From Vreelandella sedimenti (GTDB lineage Bacteria; Pseudomonadota; Gammaproteobacteria; Pseudomonadales; Halomonadaceae), in contig NZ_JACCGK010000011.1 of assembly GCF_013416325.1 (NCBI RefSeq), positions 1-64,000 of the forward strand: 64,000 nucleotides of DNA, written 5' to 3'. The notes under the pieces are model-generated. The model worked only from the letters and a program-made list of their open reading frames with translations. It searched no databases and was not told the DNA's origin. The position numbers and the translations under genes are program-made. How positions within the stretch are numbered: the first letter of the stretch is position 1; each line of letters opens with the position of its first letter. This document shows positions 53,396 to 64,000 of the stretch, one piece after another.

Positions 53396-54082
53396 ATGCG
53401 CGACAAGCTAGCGATTGAGGTATGGGATGGTTGGATTCGCCTGTTTCACTGGGGGTTAGTGGCGGCGGTGTTGATTTCATTTTATACCACCAAGACTAGC
53501 GGAGCGCCTTTCCTATTTCCAATTGAAGTGCATGCCCAGGCGGGCTACCTGGTAATCGGTCTACTCGTTTTCCGATGGCTGTGGGGCGCCTTGGGCAGCG
53601 TGTATGCGAGATTTAAAACGTTTTTATATCCACCCGCTGAAACAGTCGCCTACGCCAAGTCACTTTTTAAGCGCCAAACCAGCGTTTATGCCAGCCATAA
53701 TCCGCTCGGCGGCTGGATGGTGTTGTTAATGCTTCTCTCGCTTAGTTTTCAAGCCGTGAGCGGGCTGTTTTTAAGTGACGATGTCTTTTTTCAGGCACCG
53801 CTCTATGGCGTATTTGGCGAAGCAGTAGGTAACCAATTGAGGACACTGCATCAGCTCAACAGTGATTTGCTCATCATTTTAATTGGGCTGCACCTGGTAG
53901 GATTGATTATGCACCGGCTGCTGGGTGAACCGCTGGTAGTAGCAATGTTGGTAGGTACCAAACGCCTTCACCAGCAGCCTGTCGATGCGCGTAAGGAGCG
54001 ACTGCAGGCTGCCACGCTGCGCTTACGTGCGCTGGGTGCGCTATTGATCGCAGCGGGCGCCGTACTATGGCTCTGGTTTTAA
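53396..54082 (+). CDS. Cytochrome b561-type diheme membrane protein
   Basis: The 228-residue product has four or five membrane helices with histidines in the expected positions: VWDGWIRLFHWGLV (His in helix 1), HAQAGYLVIGLLVFRWLWG, and HQLNSDLLIILIGLHLVGLIMHRL. This matches the bacterial cytochrome b561/Ni-Fe hydrogenase b-subunit family, which passes electrons between quinones and periplasmic acceptors. No partner cytochrome c gene is adjacent. The last helix extends beyond the usual domain. Confidence 0.87.
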   Translation: MRDKLAIEVWDGWIRLFHWGLVAAVLISFYTTKTSGAPFLFPIEVHAQAGYLVIGLLVFRWLWGALGSVYARFKTFLYPPAETVAYAKSLFKRQTSVYASHNPLGGWMVLLMLLSLSFQAVSGLFLSDDVFFQAPLYGVFGEAVGNQLRTLHQLNSDLLIILIGLHLVGLIMHRLLGEPLVVAMLVGTKRLHQQPVDARKERLQAATLRLRALGALLIAAGAVLWLWF

Positions 54083-54090
54083 AGCGGTGT

Positions 54091-55118
<1,028 letters not shown>

Positions 55119-55176
55119 TCATAAAAGCTGTCCTGGCAATAGGGCTTTGCATTAGGGCAAAGCAAAAGCATGGTGT

Positions 55177-55647
55177 CTATGGTATCAGAGCGAACGGGAA
55201 GTCCGCGTGAGGTACAAACGCATTTTGCTCCTCAGTTAAACGCAGGTAGACCCAGGCGCGGGTACCATCATCGAGGGTTATTGTCCTGCGCTCATAACGA
55301 ACCCCCAGTCGTTCGTAGCGATCAAGACGAGACAGCTCGTCGGCATCCACTCGTAACAGTAGGCCCTTAACGTTGCTCCCCGGCTGGGGTGAAAGGTCGA
55401 GACCGTTGCGTTGGTACCCCTCTAGCACCGCATCTTTAGGGGCGCCGAAACTTCCCATGACCACTAAGCGAACGGGGGCATAGCGTAGTGTGCCATATAC
55501 AAAGACCTGATGAGTGCGCTGTTCGATAGTAGGAAGATCGTCAGGTCGGTCATAAAACCACGGACTCAGCATGGTTAACCAGAGCCACCCGACTAGGCTA
55601 AGCAGACCCACACCGCTTAAAATCAAAAGGCGTTTTAGCCAAACCAT
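55177..55647 (-). CDS. Gamma-glutamylcyclotransferase-like (AIG2/GGCT) membrane-anchored protein
   Basis: The product from the ATG at 55647 (156 residues) has an N-terminal membrane helix (LLILSGVGLLSLVGWLWLTM) and then a GGCT-like fold with VFVYGTLRYAPVR (the YGTL substrate-binding loop), GLLLRVDADELSRLDRYE with the catalytic Glu region, and AWVYLRLTEEQ. GGCT-like enzymes release 5-oxoproline from gamma-glutamyl compounds. The membrane anchor is unusual for the family. The upstream extension in the same frame is not supported by a ribosome-binding site. Confidence 0.75.
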   Translation of the reverse strand: MVWLKRLLILSGVGLLSLVGWLWLTMLSPWFYDRPDDLPTIEQRTHQVFVYGTLRYAPVRLVVMGSFGAPKDAVLEGYQRNGLDLSPQPGSNVKGLLLRVDADELSRLDRYERLGVRYERRTITLDDGTRAWVYLRLTEEQNAFVPHADFPFALIP

Positions 55648-55863
55648 TTTAATCACACCAGGGCGCCTCGCAATGTAGGATGAGAATGTGAATGGGGCGA
55701 TAAAAAAACAGATGCTTAGCTTGTCGCCACAGACAGAGGATGACAAGTTCTATGTTATCGACTGTTTGAATCTGCTTAAGCAAACTACCCAGGTTTGCTA
55801 GGCTATGTTGGTAAAGTCTGCATGTGAATAGGTGCTCATTAGAACCTGCCGTAGGAGCCTGCA

Positions 55864-56454
55864 ATGAATCAGCCGCTTCGTGATGATCTGGATTTTCGTG
55901 CTCTCGTAGGTGATGTGAAACCGCTGCCACCGAGAAATCGTGCTGACCCAGGCGCTAATCGCAAAAGCCCCTCAGAATCCCAGTTGGCTCGGCGGGAGTG
56001 GGCAGAGGAAGAAATGGGCGCACGCAATTTTCTGTCCGACGACTTTGTCGATCTGCTGCCCCCCTTTGATCCGATGGAGTATCGCCGCGAAGGCATTCAG
56101 CAGGGCGTAGTCGATAAATTAAAGCACGGGGGCTATAGCGTTCAGTCGCAGCTCCACTTGCTTCGGCGTCCATTAACAGAGTGCCGCCGTATGCTCTTTC
56201 CCTTTATTCAAGAAGCCTACGCCCACGATTTACGCTCCGTTATGATCGTGCATGGCCGCGGGCGAGAGATTGATAGCCCCGCCAACGTACTGCGTTCATA
56301 CCTGGCCAAGTGGCTATGCCAGTTTGAGGAAGTGCAGGCGTACGTCTCCGCACAGCCTTCGGAAGGTGGGTTGGGCGCGACCTGGGTAATGCTACGTAAA
56401 AGCGATCGCGCCAAAGCCAATAATCGCGAGCGCCAGCAGAAGCGGCGGGGGTGA
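55864..56454 (+). CDS. smrA: Smr-domain DNA endonuclease (SmrA-like)
   Basis: The 196-residue protein has a disordered basic N-terminus and a C-terminal Smr domain of about 80 residues with the LDLHG-equivalent region LHLLRRPLTECRRML and the HGRG motif (SVMIVHGRGREIDSP) and LGATWVMLRKS at the end. Smr domains nick branched or mismatched DNA and also act on RNA. The size and arrangement match E. coli SmrA/YdaL. A bidirectional terminator follows. Confidence 0.85.
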   Translation: MNQPLRDDLDFRALVGDVKPLPPRNRADPGANRKSPSESQLARREWAEEEMGARNFLSDDFVDLLPPFDPMEYRREGIQQGVVDKLKHGGYSVQSQLHLLRRPLTECRRMLFPFIQEAYAHDLRSVMIVHGRGREIDSPANVLRSYLAKWLCQFEEVQAYVSAQPSEGGLGATWVMLRKSDRAKANNRERQQKRRG

Positions 56455-56483
56455 CGGTTTAATAATAGAGCCAGTCACAAATA

Positions 56484-56509
56484 AAAAGGGCAACCGAAGC
56501 TGCCCTTTT
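56484..56509. terminator. Bidirectional terminator between smrA and the DUF934 gene
   Basis: AAAAGGGCA (56484-56492) pairs perfectly with TGCCCTTTT (56501-56509) around an eight-base loop, with the flanking A and T runs giving a U-tract in both directions. It separates two converging genes. Confidence 0.85.
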
Positions 56510-56535
56510 GAGTTTATAATATTCACGCCCTGCGT

Positions 56536-57099
56536 CTACTTATTGTCGGCTAAACGGTGCTCAAACAGCGCCTGTCGCTCTTCTACATCGGGTTGGTAGC
56601 GAACGCTGATAAAACTTAGCGCGCGCAGGGCATCCTCGGGATGCTGGTCATCGCGCAGCGCCATGGCAGTAAAACCACAGCGGCGCATATACTCCAACTG
56701 ATCCACCAGAACATCACCTACCGCGCGCACTTCGCCACTATAGCCGTATCGCTCGCGTAGCAGGCGGGCGATGGTGTAACCCCGGCCATCCGTAAACGCA
56801 GGGAAATCAACCGCGATTGCGCTAGCACTACTCAGCTGTTGGCCTAACTCAAGATTAAGCTCGGTATCGCTGGTGAGTAGCGGTGCCAACTCAGCGTCGT
56901 CCTGATTGGCCTGCCACAATGCCAGCGGTACAAACGCCGGGCGCTGCTCGGGAAGGGCATCTGCATCGTAGGAAACACACCAAGCGTTTTCCGCCGCAAG
57001 CTCGCCATTGAAAATTAAGTGATCGACATGAACCGGTGTCTGTTCAACCGCTTCAGCTTGCGTCTCATCAGGTTTATTAGGCACAGGGTTATTAGGCAT
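56536..57099 (-). CDS. DUF934 domain protein, sulfite-reductase partner
   Basis: The 187-residue product matches DUF934: FTDGRGYTIARLLRERYGYSGEVRAVGDVL, DQLEYMRRCGFTAMAL. DUF934 proteins are almost always encoded beside a nitrite/sulfite reductase subunit and are thought to form the second subunit of the sulfite-reducing complex. I chose the ATG at 57099, which follows AAGGAG; the GTG six bases earlier lies on the ribosome-binding site. It overlaps the reductase end by eight bases. Confidence 0.88.
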   Translation of the reverse strand: MPNNPVPNKPDETQAEAVEQTPVHVDHLIFNGELAAENAWCVSYDADALPEQRPAFVPLALWQANQDDAELAPLLTSDTELNLELGQQLSSASAIAVDFPAFTDGRGYTIARLLRERYGYSGEVRAVGDVLVDQLEYMRRCGFTAMALRDDQHPEDALRALSFISVRYQPDVEERQALFEHRLADNK

Positions 57100-58744
57100 A
57101 GACACGCTCCTTAAAGGGTTTTAAGCCAATACGGCGGTAGGTATCCAAGAAGCGTTCGTCCTCATGGCGCTGTGACACATAGACTTCCAATACTTTTTCA
57201 ACTACATCCGGCACGTCTGAGCGGAAAAAGGACGGGCCTAAAATCTTACCAAGCGAGGCATCGTCGGTGGAGTTGCCGCCAATCGATATCTGATAGAACT
57301 CTTCGCCTTTTTTATCCACGCCCAAGATGCCGATATGACCAACGTGGTGGTGGCCACAAGCATTCATGCAGCCGGAAATATTCAGATCCAGCGGGCCAAG
57401 GTCATACAAGAAGTCGAGGTCTTCAAAACGTTCCTGCAGCGCCTGGGCAATGGGAATAGAGACCGCATTAGCCAAGCTGCAGTAGTCGCCCCCAGGGCAG
57501 CAGATAATGTCGTTGAGCGTGCCTACGGTCGGGTTCGCCATGCCCAACGCTTCCAGCTCATTCCACAGTGCTTCCAGTTCATCGATCGGCACATCAGAGA
57601 GCACTAAGTTCTGCTCGTGGGTAACACGCACTTCACCAAAGCTGTAGCGATCGGCTAAATCAGCGACGGCTTCCATTTGGTCAGCGGTGACATCCCCAGG
57701 CGCATGCTCGCGGCGTTTCAGTGACAGCGTTACGGCCTTATAGCCGGGCACTTTGTGGTCGGTCACGTTGTTGGTGACAAAGCGTGCGAAGCTGCGGTTT
57801 TCAGCGCGCAATCGGTCAAAATCTTCGTTAGCATTCTCTGCAACCGGGCGACGATCAGGCTCAGGGAAGTGAACTTTGGCTGCGTCGACGGCTGCTTGGT
57901 TAAGCGTTTGCGGGCCGTCTTTCAAATGCGCCCACTCTTCCTCCACCCGACGACGGTACTCCTCAATACCCAGAGCTTTTACCAGGATTTTAATCCGCGC
58001 CTTGAACTTGTTATCCCGGCGACCAAACTGGTTGTATACCCGTACACAGGCTTCCAGGTAGGTGAGCAGATGCTGCCAGGGCAGATCTTCACGTACCACG
58101 TCTGCAATCATCGGCGTACGGCCAAGGCCGCCACCGGCTAGCACTTTAACACGCAGCTCGCCGTCGGCGTTGTGCCATAGGCGCAGGCCAATATCGTGTA
58201 CTTGAATCGCCGCACGGTCTTGGGCCGCACCGCTGACCGCGATTTTAAACTTACGCGGCAGATAGGCGAATTCCGGGTGCAGAGTCGACCACTGGCGGAT
58301 TAATTCGCACCAGGGGCGTGGATCTTCCACTTCATCGTTGGCGATGCCGGCAAACTGGTCGCTGGTGGTGTTACGAATGCAGTTACCACTGGTTTGAATC
58401 GCGTGCATCTGTACTTTGGCGAGATCTGCCAAAATATCCGGCACGTCTTCAAGGGCAGGCCAGTTGAGCTGCAAATTTTGCCGGGTGGTAAAGTGGCCAT
58501 AGCCTCGGTCATAGCGGCGGGTGATCTCAGCTAGGGCACGCAGCTGGCTACCCGCCAGCATGCCGTAAGGAATCGCAATACGCAGCATAGGCGCATGGCG
58601 CTGAATATAGAGGCCGTTCTGCAACCGTAAAGGGCGAAACTCCTCTTCTCCCAAACGCCCAGCGCGGTAGCGTTCCATTTGGTCGCGGAACTGAGCGACA
58701 CGCTCGTCAACCAGGGTTTGGTCGTGAATATCATAACGGTACAT
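57092..58744 (-). CDS. cysI: Sulfite reductase, siroheme/[4Fe-4S] haem-protein subunit
   Basis: The 550-residue protein reduces sulfite to sulfide during assimilation. It has two ferredoxin-like halves; the siroheme and [4Fe-4S] ligands are visible as CCPGGDYC...SGCMNAC (C-x5-C and C-x3-C). The GNCIRNTTSDQFAG segment and the final domain also fit the family. It is followed by DUF934 and probably feeds cysteine and methionine synthesis; metH lies in the same window. An inverted repeat lies upstream. Nitrite-reducing members look similar, so sulfite is favoured by the DUF934 partner. Confidence 0.9.
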   Translation of the reverse strand: MYRYDIHDQTLVDERVAQFRDQMERYRAGRLGEEEFRPLRLQNGLYIQRHAPMLRIAIPYGMLAGSQLRALAEITRRYDRGYGHFTTRQNLQLNWPALEDVPDILADLAKVQMHAIQTSGNCIRNTTSDQFAGIANDEVEDPRPWCELIRQWSTLHPEFAYLPRKFKIAVSGAAQDRAAIQVHDIGLRLWHNADGELRVKVLAGGGLGRTPMIADVVREDLPWQHLLTYLEACVRVYNQFGRRDNKFKARIKILVKALGIEEYRRRVEEEWAHLKDGPQTLNQAAVDAAKVHFPEPDRRPVAENANEDFDRLRAENRSFARFVTNNVTDHKVPGYKAVTLSLKRREHAPGDVTADQMEAVADLADRYSFGEVRVTHEQNLVLSDVPIDELEALWNELEALGMANPTVGTLNDIICCPGGDYCSLANAVSIPIAQALQERFEDLDFLYDLGPLDLNISGCMNACGHHHVGHIGILGVDKKGEEFYQISIGGNSTDDASLGKILGPSFFRSDVPDVVEKVLEVYVSQRHEDERFLDTYRRIGLKPFKERVYA

Positions 58745-58821
58745 GTGGCACGATCCTGCTAAAAAGCGAAATGGTCACGTTGAGACGGACGTTAATGTAG
58801 CGTCACCTTAACGCGGGCGTC

Positions 58822-58840
58822 ATATTCTTCAAAAGAATAT
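58822..58840. promoter_or_regulatory. Perfect 8-bp inverted repeat upstream of sulfite reductase
   Basis: ATATTCTT (58822-58829) and AAGAATAT (58833-58840) form an exact inverted repeat with a three-base spacer, 78 bases upstream of the sulfite reductase start, in an AT-rich promoter region with TATAATTA just next to it. It could be a binding site for a sulfur regulator of the CysB type; no regulator gene is nearby. Confidence 0.45.
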
Positions 58841-58901
58841 ATAATTATCTTTTTATCTCTAAAAGCTATTTAGAATATCTATTATGAGTCAGGCAGCCTG
58901 C

Positions 58902-60227
58902 TTATAAAGCAGGGGCCAGCCAGCGTCGTCGTTGCCATACCCATAAAAAGCCAGCTGAGTTTATCAACCGGTAGAGCAGTTGCATAAGCCAGATACCTAA
59001 TAAGCCCTGGTTTAAACCAATCCCGACCCACCAGGCCAGGGGTAAAAAAAGTAGCCACTGCATTCCCAGGGTCAACATCATCACCGTGCGTTGAGCGCCC
59101 GCGCCCATTAAGGCCTGGGCGAGCACTAAAGCTGCGGCATCCAATACAATCATCACGCCGGTTATCTGCAACGGAAGTTTACCCAGCGCTACTAGCTCGC
59201 TACTGCTGAAAAATATCCCAAGTACCTGTTCGGGTATCATTAACATCGGCAGCGCCAGCACAAGTAGCAGTAGCCATGCGACCCGCAGCGCATCCAGGCC
59301 CCAGCGGTGGGCTTCGTGCTGAGCATCTCGGCCTAATGCCTCACCCACTAAGCTCATCGCTGCAACGCCAATCCCCACCCCCGGCAAAATTAGCAGCAGT
59401 GAAAGATTAATCAATACATGGCCAACCGCGACACTGGCCGTGCCTAGCTGGCTAAGTAACCAAATGAGTACCGCATAGCCCGCTGCAAATAAAAACTGCT
59501 GCAAAGAGTGAGGAGCGGCAAGTACCAAGGTCGTGCGCAGGGTGGCTAAGCAGGGCATGCGTGTCAAACAAAGTTGGATACATGGGCTTTTTATGCTCAC
59601 ACAACACCAAACAATCAAACCAATAAACAGCGATAATGTTGTACCAGCACCCGCACCGCTCGCCCCCATTTTGGGTAGCCCGGCGAATCCATAGATCAAC
59701 CCCGCACTGGCCGCCACATTAATCACGTGAACCGCCACGATGATACGCAAGTAGAGATGCGTTTGCTGGCGTCCGTTCCAGTAGCCACGAAAGCAGAGCG
59801 TTAGCGCAATGGCCATTAGTGACACCACCCGCCAACGAAAATAGTCAACGGCGACGCTTTGAACATCATCGGCCTGGCTAATCAAGCCAATCAGCAGCGG
59901 TGCTTGCCACCAAGCCAAGAGTGACAGCGGCAGGCCAACACCAAGCCCAATCACCAGCCCTGAGTTAAGCGGATGGGCAATATCCGCGTGGGCAGCCCCC
60001 ACGCGCTGGGCGGTTTGTGACTGCACGCTGGAGGAGAGGCCAAATACAAGAGCGCTGAGCATAAACATGGCGTAGCCGCCCACGCCAACACCCGCGAGCG
60101 CTACCTCGCCTAAATGCCCCACCAGGGCAGCATCGATCAAGTTGAGCATGCTCTGGGAGAGCATGCCCAACATAATCGGAAAAGCTAAGCGCATGACCTT
60201 GCCATGGCGACCGGGGACAAACAGCAT
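58902..60227 (-). CDS. MATE-family efflux transporter
   Basis: The 441-residue protein has twelve membrane helices and the MATE N-terminal motif RLAFPIMLGMLSQSMLNLIDAALVGHLG and the QTAQRVGAAHADIAHPLNSG segment. MATE carriers export cationic drugs and metabolites in exchange for Na+ or H+. The ATG is two or three bases beyond the metH stop (60231), so the two genes are on the same strand and possibly co-transcribed. Substrate unknown. Confidence 0.9.
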   Translation of the reverse strand: MLFVPGRHGKVMRLAFPIMLGMLSQSMLNLIDAALVGHLGEVALAGVGVGGYAMFMLSALVFGLSSSVQSQTAQRVGAAHADIAHPLNSGLVIGLGVGLPLSLLAWWQAPLLIGLISQADDVQSVAVDYFRWRVVSLMAIALTLCFRGYWNGRQQTHLYLRIIVAVHVINVAASAGLIYGFAGLPKMGASGAGAGTTLSLFIGLIVWCCVSIKSPCIQLCLTRMPCLATLRTTLVLAAPHSLQQFLFAAGYAVLIWLLSQLGTASVAVGHVLINLSLLLILPGVGIGVAAMSLVGEALGRDAQHEAHRWGLDALRVAWLLLLVLALPMLMIPEQVLGIFFSSSELVALGKLPLQITGVMIVLDAAALVLAQALMGAGAQRTVMMLTLGMQWLLFLPLAWWVGIGLNQGLLGIWLMQLLYRLINSAGFLWVWQRRRWLAPAL

Positions 60228-60230
60228 TAA

Positions 60231-63200
60231 TTAGCTCAGGTCGTAGGAGAGCACTGGCGAGAGCCAGCGCTCCATCTCCTCAAGGGGCATCTGTTTACGC
60301 TCGGCAATGGCCTCGACCTGATCCCGGGTAATCTTACCGGTGGAGAAGTACTTCGACTGGGGATGGGCAAAGTACCAGCCAGAAACCGCTGCCGCAGGCC
60401 ACATGGCGAAGTTTTCGGTCAATGCCAAACCGGTATTTTCGGTGGCATCGAGCAGCCGGAATAGCGTGGCTTTTTCGGTATGATCCGGGCAGGCAGGGTA
60501 GCCGGGGGCAGGGCGGATGCCCTGATACTTCTCAGCGATCAGGGCATCGTTGTCCAGCGTTTCTTCCGGTACATAGCCCCAAAACTCTTTACGCACCCGT
60601 TCATGCATGCGCTCGGCGAAGGCTTCTGCAAGGCGATCTGTCAACGCCTGCACCATAATCGCATTGTAGTCGTCGCCTGCCGCCTCATAAGCTTTGGATA
60701 GCTCATGAACGCCGTGGCCCGTAGTGACCGCAAAGCCGCCAATCCAGTCAGCTTTGCCGCTCTCTTTGGGAGCAATAAAGTCGGCCAGGCTGTAGCAGAT
60801 ACCGTCACGGCCTTTAGTGGTCTGTTGACGGATATGGAAGAGACGTTCGACGACTTCGCTGCGTGACTCATCGGCGTACACCTCGATGACATCATCATCA
60901 ACGCTGTTGGCGGGCCATAGGCCGATAACACCGCGGGCCTGGACGCGTTTCTCATTGACCAGCTTGCGCAGCATGACCTTGGCATCTTCAAACAGGTTGC
61001 GGGCTGCTTCACCGACCACCTTGTCGTCGAGTATCTTGGGATACTTACCCGCTAACTGCCAGCTCATAAAGAAGGGCGTCCAGTCGATGCGCTCGATCAA
61101 TTCTTCGAGGTCGTAGTCATCGAAAGTTTTTAGCCCCAGCATATTGGGCTCGGCGGGAGTGTGGGCGCTCCAGTCGGTACGGAAGCGCCGCTTGCGTGCC
61201 TGGGTGTAGTCCAGGTCCGCCGCTTTGGGACGACGCTTGGCGTTACGCTCGCGAACCTTCTCGTACTCTTCACGTATTTCAGCGACGTAAGGTGTTTTTA
61301 AAGCAGGCGTCAACAATCGGCCCGCTACACCAACGGCCCGGGAGGCATCGGTAACGTAAATCACCGGATGCTCATACTGCGGCTCAATCTTCACCGCGGT
61401 ATGCGCTTTTGAGGTGGTAGCACCGCCAATCAGTAACGGTAGATCCATACCTCGACGCTGCATCTCTTTGGCGACGTGAACCATCTCATCCAGCGACGGG
61501 GTGATTAGCCCGGAAAGTCCGATAATATCGGCGTTGTGCTCTTTGGCCGCCTGCAGGATTTTATCTGCGGCGACCATAACGCCAAGATCGATCACCTCGT
61601 AGTTATTGCATTGCAAAACCACGCCGACGATATTTTTACCAATATCGTGGACATCGCCTTTCACCGTTGCCATTACGATCTTGCCTTTGGCTTTGGTCTC
61701 TTCGCTCTTTTCGGCTTCGATATAGGGGATTAAGTAGGCCACGGCCTGTTTCATGACCCGCGCAGACTTAACTACCTGAGGCAGGAACATTTTGCCGTCG
61801 CCAAACAAATCGCCGACCACGTTCATACCGTCCATCAGCGGGCCTTCGATCACCTCAATAGGGCGTTCGGCCTCTGCGCGGGCCTGTTCGGTGTCATCCT
61901 CAATATACACCGTAATACCTTTAACCAGCGCGTGTTCGATACGCTTGTTAACCGGCCAGCTGCGCCACTCAAGATCCTCTTTCTTAGCCGCGCCGCTGCC
62001 GTCGCCTTTATACTTATCGGCGATATCCAGCAGTCGCTCGGTGCCATCGCTACGCCGGTTAAGCACCACGTCTTCAACCGCATCGCGCAGCTCGGCGGGG
62101 AGGTCGTCGTAAACAGCGAGCTGGCCTGCGTTGACGATGCCCATGGTGAGGCCCGCACGGATGGCGTGATAGAGGAACGCCGAGTGAATTGCTTCGCGCA
62201 CCGGGTTGTTGCCACGGAACGAGAACGAGACGTTAGACACCCCGCCAGAAATCATCGCGTGGGGCAGGTTTTCGCGAATCCACTGGGTCGCTTCGATAAA
62301 GTCGACCGCGTAGTTGTTGTGCTCCTCAATACCGGTGGCGATGGCAAAGATATTGGGGTCAAAGATAATGTCTTCCGCGGGGAAGCCGATGTCATCCACC
62401 AGCAGGCGGTAGGCGCGCTGACAAATTTCGGTTTTGCGGGCAAAGGTGTCTGCCTGGCCCTCTTCATCAAAGGCCATGACGACAATGGCAGCACCAAAGC
62501 GGCGGCATTTGGTCGCCTGTTCGCGGAAGGCGGCTTCACCCTCTTTAAGCGAGATGGAGTTCACCACCGCCTTGCCCTGGACACACTTGAGGCCCGCTTC
62601 GATAATCTCCCACTTGGAGGAGTCGATCATAATCGGCACACGGGCGATATCTGGCTCGCCGGCAATCAGGTTAAGGAAACGCTCCATGGCTTCCTTGGAC
62701 TCGAGCATGCCCTCGTCCATGTTGATATCGATGACTTGCGCACCGCTTTCGACTTGCTCCAGGGCGACTTCCAAGGCGGTGGTGAAGTCCTCTTCCACAA
62801 TCAAGCGCTTAAAGCGCGCCGAGCCGGTAACGTTGGTGCGCTCGCCGACGTTGACGAACAGCGAGTCAGCCTCAATGTTGAACGGCTCTAGGCCTGATAG
62901 ACGGCAGGCGCGGCTGCGCTCAGGAATTACCCGCGGCGTCATATCGCGAACCGAATCAGCAATGGCGCGAATGTGCTCGGGTGTTGAGCCGCAGCAGCCG
63001 CCGATAATATTCACCAACCCGCTGGCAGCAAACTCGCTGACAATCTCCGACATCTCTTCCGGCGTTTGGTCGTACTCACCAAACTCGTTGGGCAGGCCCG
63101 CATTGGGGTGGGCGGAGACAAAGGTATCGGCTTTGGTAGAGAGTTCTTCCAGATAGGGGCGCAGCTCCTCGGCACCCAAGGCACAGTTCAAGCCTACCGA

Positions 63201-63926
63201 CAGCGGCTGAGCATGGCGTACCGAGTTCCAGAAGGCTTCGGTGGTTTGACCTGACAGCGTACGCCCCGAGGCATCGGTAATGGTGCCGGAGATCATTACC
63301 GGCAAGCGCTCGCCGCGATCATCGAACAGCTCTTCCAGGGCATAGATCGCGGCTTTGGCGTTAAGCGTATCGAAGATGGTTTCGATCATGATCAGATCAG
63401 CACCGCCTGCAATCAGCGCTTCAGCGGCCTCATAGTAGTTCTCGCGCAGCTCATCAAAGGTAACGTTACGCTTGGCGGGATCATTCACATCCGGCGATAG
63501 CGACGCTGTGCGCGAGGTGGGGCCTAACACACCTGCCACGTAGCGGGGCACACCGGTTTCAGCGGCCACTGCGTCGCAGACCTCACGAGCCAGGCGCGCT
63601 GATTCACGGTTGAGTTCAACCACCAGCGATTCCATGCCGTAATCAGACTGTGACAGCTGAGTGCTATTAAAGGTGTTGGTCTCAATAATGTCAGCACCGG
63701 CTTCCAGGTAGTCACGGTGAATCCGTGTGACCACTTCGGGGCAGGTTAGCGCGAGCAGATCATTATTGCCTTTGAGATCCGAGGGCCAGTCGCTAAACCG
63801 TTCGCCGCGAAAATCTTCCTCGCTCAACTGGGCATTCTGCAGCATGGTGCCCATACCGCCATCCAGAATCAGGATACGTTGGGCAAGGCGTTGGGTGAGG
63901 GTTGCGATCAAAGCACTATCAGCCAT
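60231..63926 (-). CDS. metH: Cobalamin-dependent methionine synthase MetH
   Basis: MetH methylates homocysteine using methyl-tetrahydrofolate and cobalamin. The 1231-residue product has all four modules: the homocysteine domain with zinc cysteines ([13 protein letters not shown], about 315-327), the folate-binding domain ([18 protein letters not shown]), the cobalamin domain with DVHDIGKN (the His ligand), and the C-terminal S-adenosylmethionine reactivation domain. Full length and intact. No cobalamin riboswitch can be tested because its leader lies at the window edge. Confidence 0.97.
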   Translation of the reverse strand: MADSALIATLTQRLAQRILILDGGMGTMLQNAQLSEEDFRGERFSDWPSDLKGNNDLLALTCPEVVTRIHRDYLEAGADIIETNTFNSTQLSQSDYGMESLVVELNRESARLAREVCDAVAAETGVPRYVAGVLGPTSRTASLSPDVNDPAKRNVTFDELRENYYEAAEALIAGGADLIMIETIFDTLNAKAAIYALEELFDDRGERLPVMISGTITDASGRTLSGQTTEAFWNSVRHAQPLSVGLNCALGAEELRPYLEELSTKADTFVSAHPNAGLPNEFGEYDQTPEEMSEIVSEFAASGLVNIIGGCCGSTPEHIRAIADSVRDMTPRVIPERSRACRLSGLEPFNIEADSLFVNVGERTNVTGSARFKRLIVEEDFTTALEVALEQVESGAQVIDINMDEGMLESKEAMERFLNLIAGEPDIARVPIMIDSSKWEIIEAGLKCVQGKAVVNSISLKEGEAAFREQATKCRRFGAAIVVMAFDEEGQADTFARKTEICQRAYRLLVDDIGFPAEDIIFDPNIFAIATGIEEHNNYAVDFIEATQWIRENLPHAMISGGVSNVSFSFRGNNPVREAIHSAFLYHAIRAGLTMGIVNAGQLAVYDDLPAELRDAVEDVVLNRRSDGTERLLDIADKYKGDGSGAAKKEDLEWRSWPVNKRIEHALVKGITVYIEDDTEQARAEAERPIEVIEGPLMDGMNVVGDLFGDGKMFLPQVVKSARVMKQAVAYLIPYIEAEKSEETKAKGKIVMATVKGDVHDIGKNIVGVVLQCNNYEVIDLGVMVAADKILQAAKEHNADIIGLSGLITPSLDEMVHVAKEMQRRGMDLPLLIGGATTSKAHTAVKIEPQYEHPVIYVTDASRAVGVAGRLLTPALKTPYVAEIREEYEKVRERNAKRRPKAADLDYTQARKRRFRTDWSAHTPAEPNMLGLKTFDDYDLEELIERIDWTPFFMSWQLAGKYPKILDDKVVGEAARNLFEDAKVMLRKLVNEKRVQARGVIGLWPANSVDDDVIEVYADESRSEVVERLFHIRQQTTKGRDGICYSLADFIAPKESGKADWIGGFAVTTGHGVHELSKAYEAAGDDYNAIMVQALTDRLAEAFAERMHERVRKEFWGYVPEETLDNDALIAEKYQGIRPAPGYPACPDHTEKATLFRLLDATENTGLALTENFAMWPAAAVSGWYFAHPQSKYFSTGKITRDQVEAIAERKQMPLEEMERWLSPVLSYDLS

Positions 63927-64000
63927 GGCAGGGGGAGTTCTCCAGCGTCACAGTCGTCAAAGGGGATGTTGTTATCGTCGGAAAAGCAGCATCTGTCGTT

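Noticed and set aside
63927..64000. Cobalamin riboswitch before metH
   Set aside because: Only 74 bases of leader are present, which is too little to fold or judge a riboswitch.

Overview
The window is a stretch of gammaproteobacterial chromosome that I place in or near Halomonas (Halomonadaceae). The main reasons are the mix of a BCCT osmolyte transporter, TelA, PrpE, a Pat-type acyl-CoA synthetase/GNAT fusion, the tusDCBE sulfur relay, the haem-protein beta-subunit-like sulfite reductase with a DUF934 partner, and moderately GC-rich housekeeping genes. Genus assignment is inference from gene content, not from a marker-gene comparison.

Region 1 (about 1-17,550) is a mobile genomic island whose right end abuts dnaQ. 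Its core is a tightly coupled minus-strand operon of three tyrosine recombinases (16244-17431, 14607-16238, 12538-14607), two small proteins with coiled-coil tails (12135-12545, 11663-12115) and a RecD2-like SF1B helicase (9459-11666). The layout resembles the Gamma-Mobile-Trio (GMT) islands and, more distantly, Tn554 TnpABC; this is my reading from memory. The cargo is a serine recombinase (807-1370) followed by a type I restriction-modification operon hsdM-hsdS-(DUF4268/PD-(D/E)XK protein)-hsdR (1393-9056). Inverted repeats lie just upstream of the serine recombinase.

Region 2 (17,555-29,430) is ordinary chromosome: dnaQ, nudC, an SCP2-domain protein, sohB, an ArsR regulator with unusual 14-bp tandem repeats upstream, prpE, a yhhQ queuosine-precursor transporter behind a candidate preQ1 riboswitch, a ybfF-like esterase, a frameshifted exonuclease/GIY-YIG gene, a periplasmic binding protein, and a K+/H+ antiporter.

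Region 3 (29,430-32,250) is a decayed island at a tRNA-Ser(UGA) gene: an eroded tyrosine integrase, a GGGAA tandem repeat, an AT-rich pair of frameshifted genes, and a small secreted HGGRTD-motif protein with a broken copy upstream of it.

Region 4 (32,250-45,500) holds stress and envelope functions: a coiled-coil stress protein, TelA with a membrane partner, a stand-alone ATP-grasp enzyme, a DUF1326/DUF2182 pair facing a STAND-GNAT-winged-helix regulator, a BCCT transporter, a K+ channel with TrkA-N domain, and a cluster of very small membrane or lipoprotein genes, including a 47-residue gene.

Region 5 (45,500-64,000) holds a Bax-inhibitor-like membrane protein, tusDCBE (tRNA 2-thiouridine sulfur relay), a cupin-type XRE regulator, a histone-deacetylase-like enzyme divergent from the Pat acetyltransferase, pdxH, a cytochrome b561, DUF2069/wrbA, a gamma-glutamylcyclotransferase-like protein, a Smr endonuclease, sulfite reductase with DUF934, a MATE exporter and metH. 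Sulfur assimilation, tusDCBE and methionine synthesis form a loose theme. The Pat/deacetylase pair plus prpE suggests reversible acylation control of acyl-CoA synthetases.
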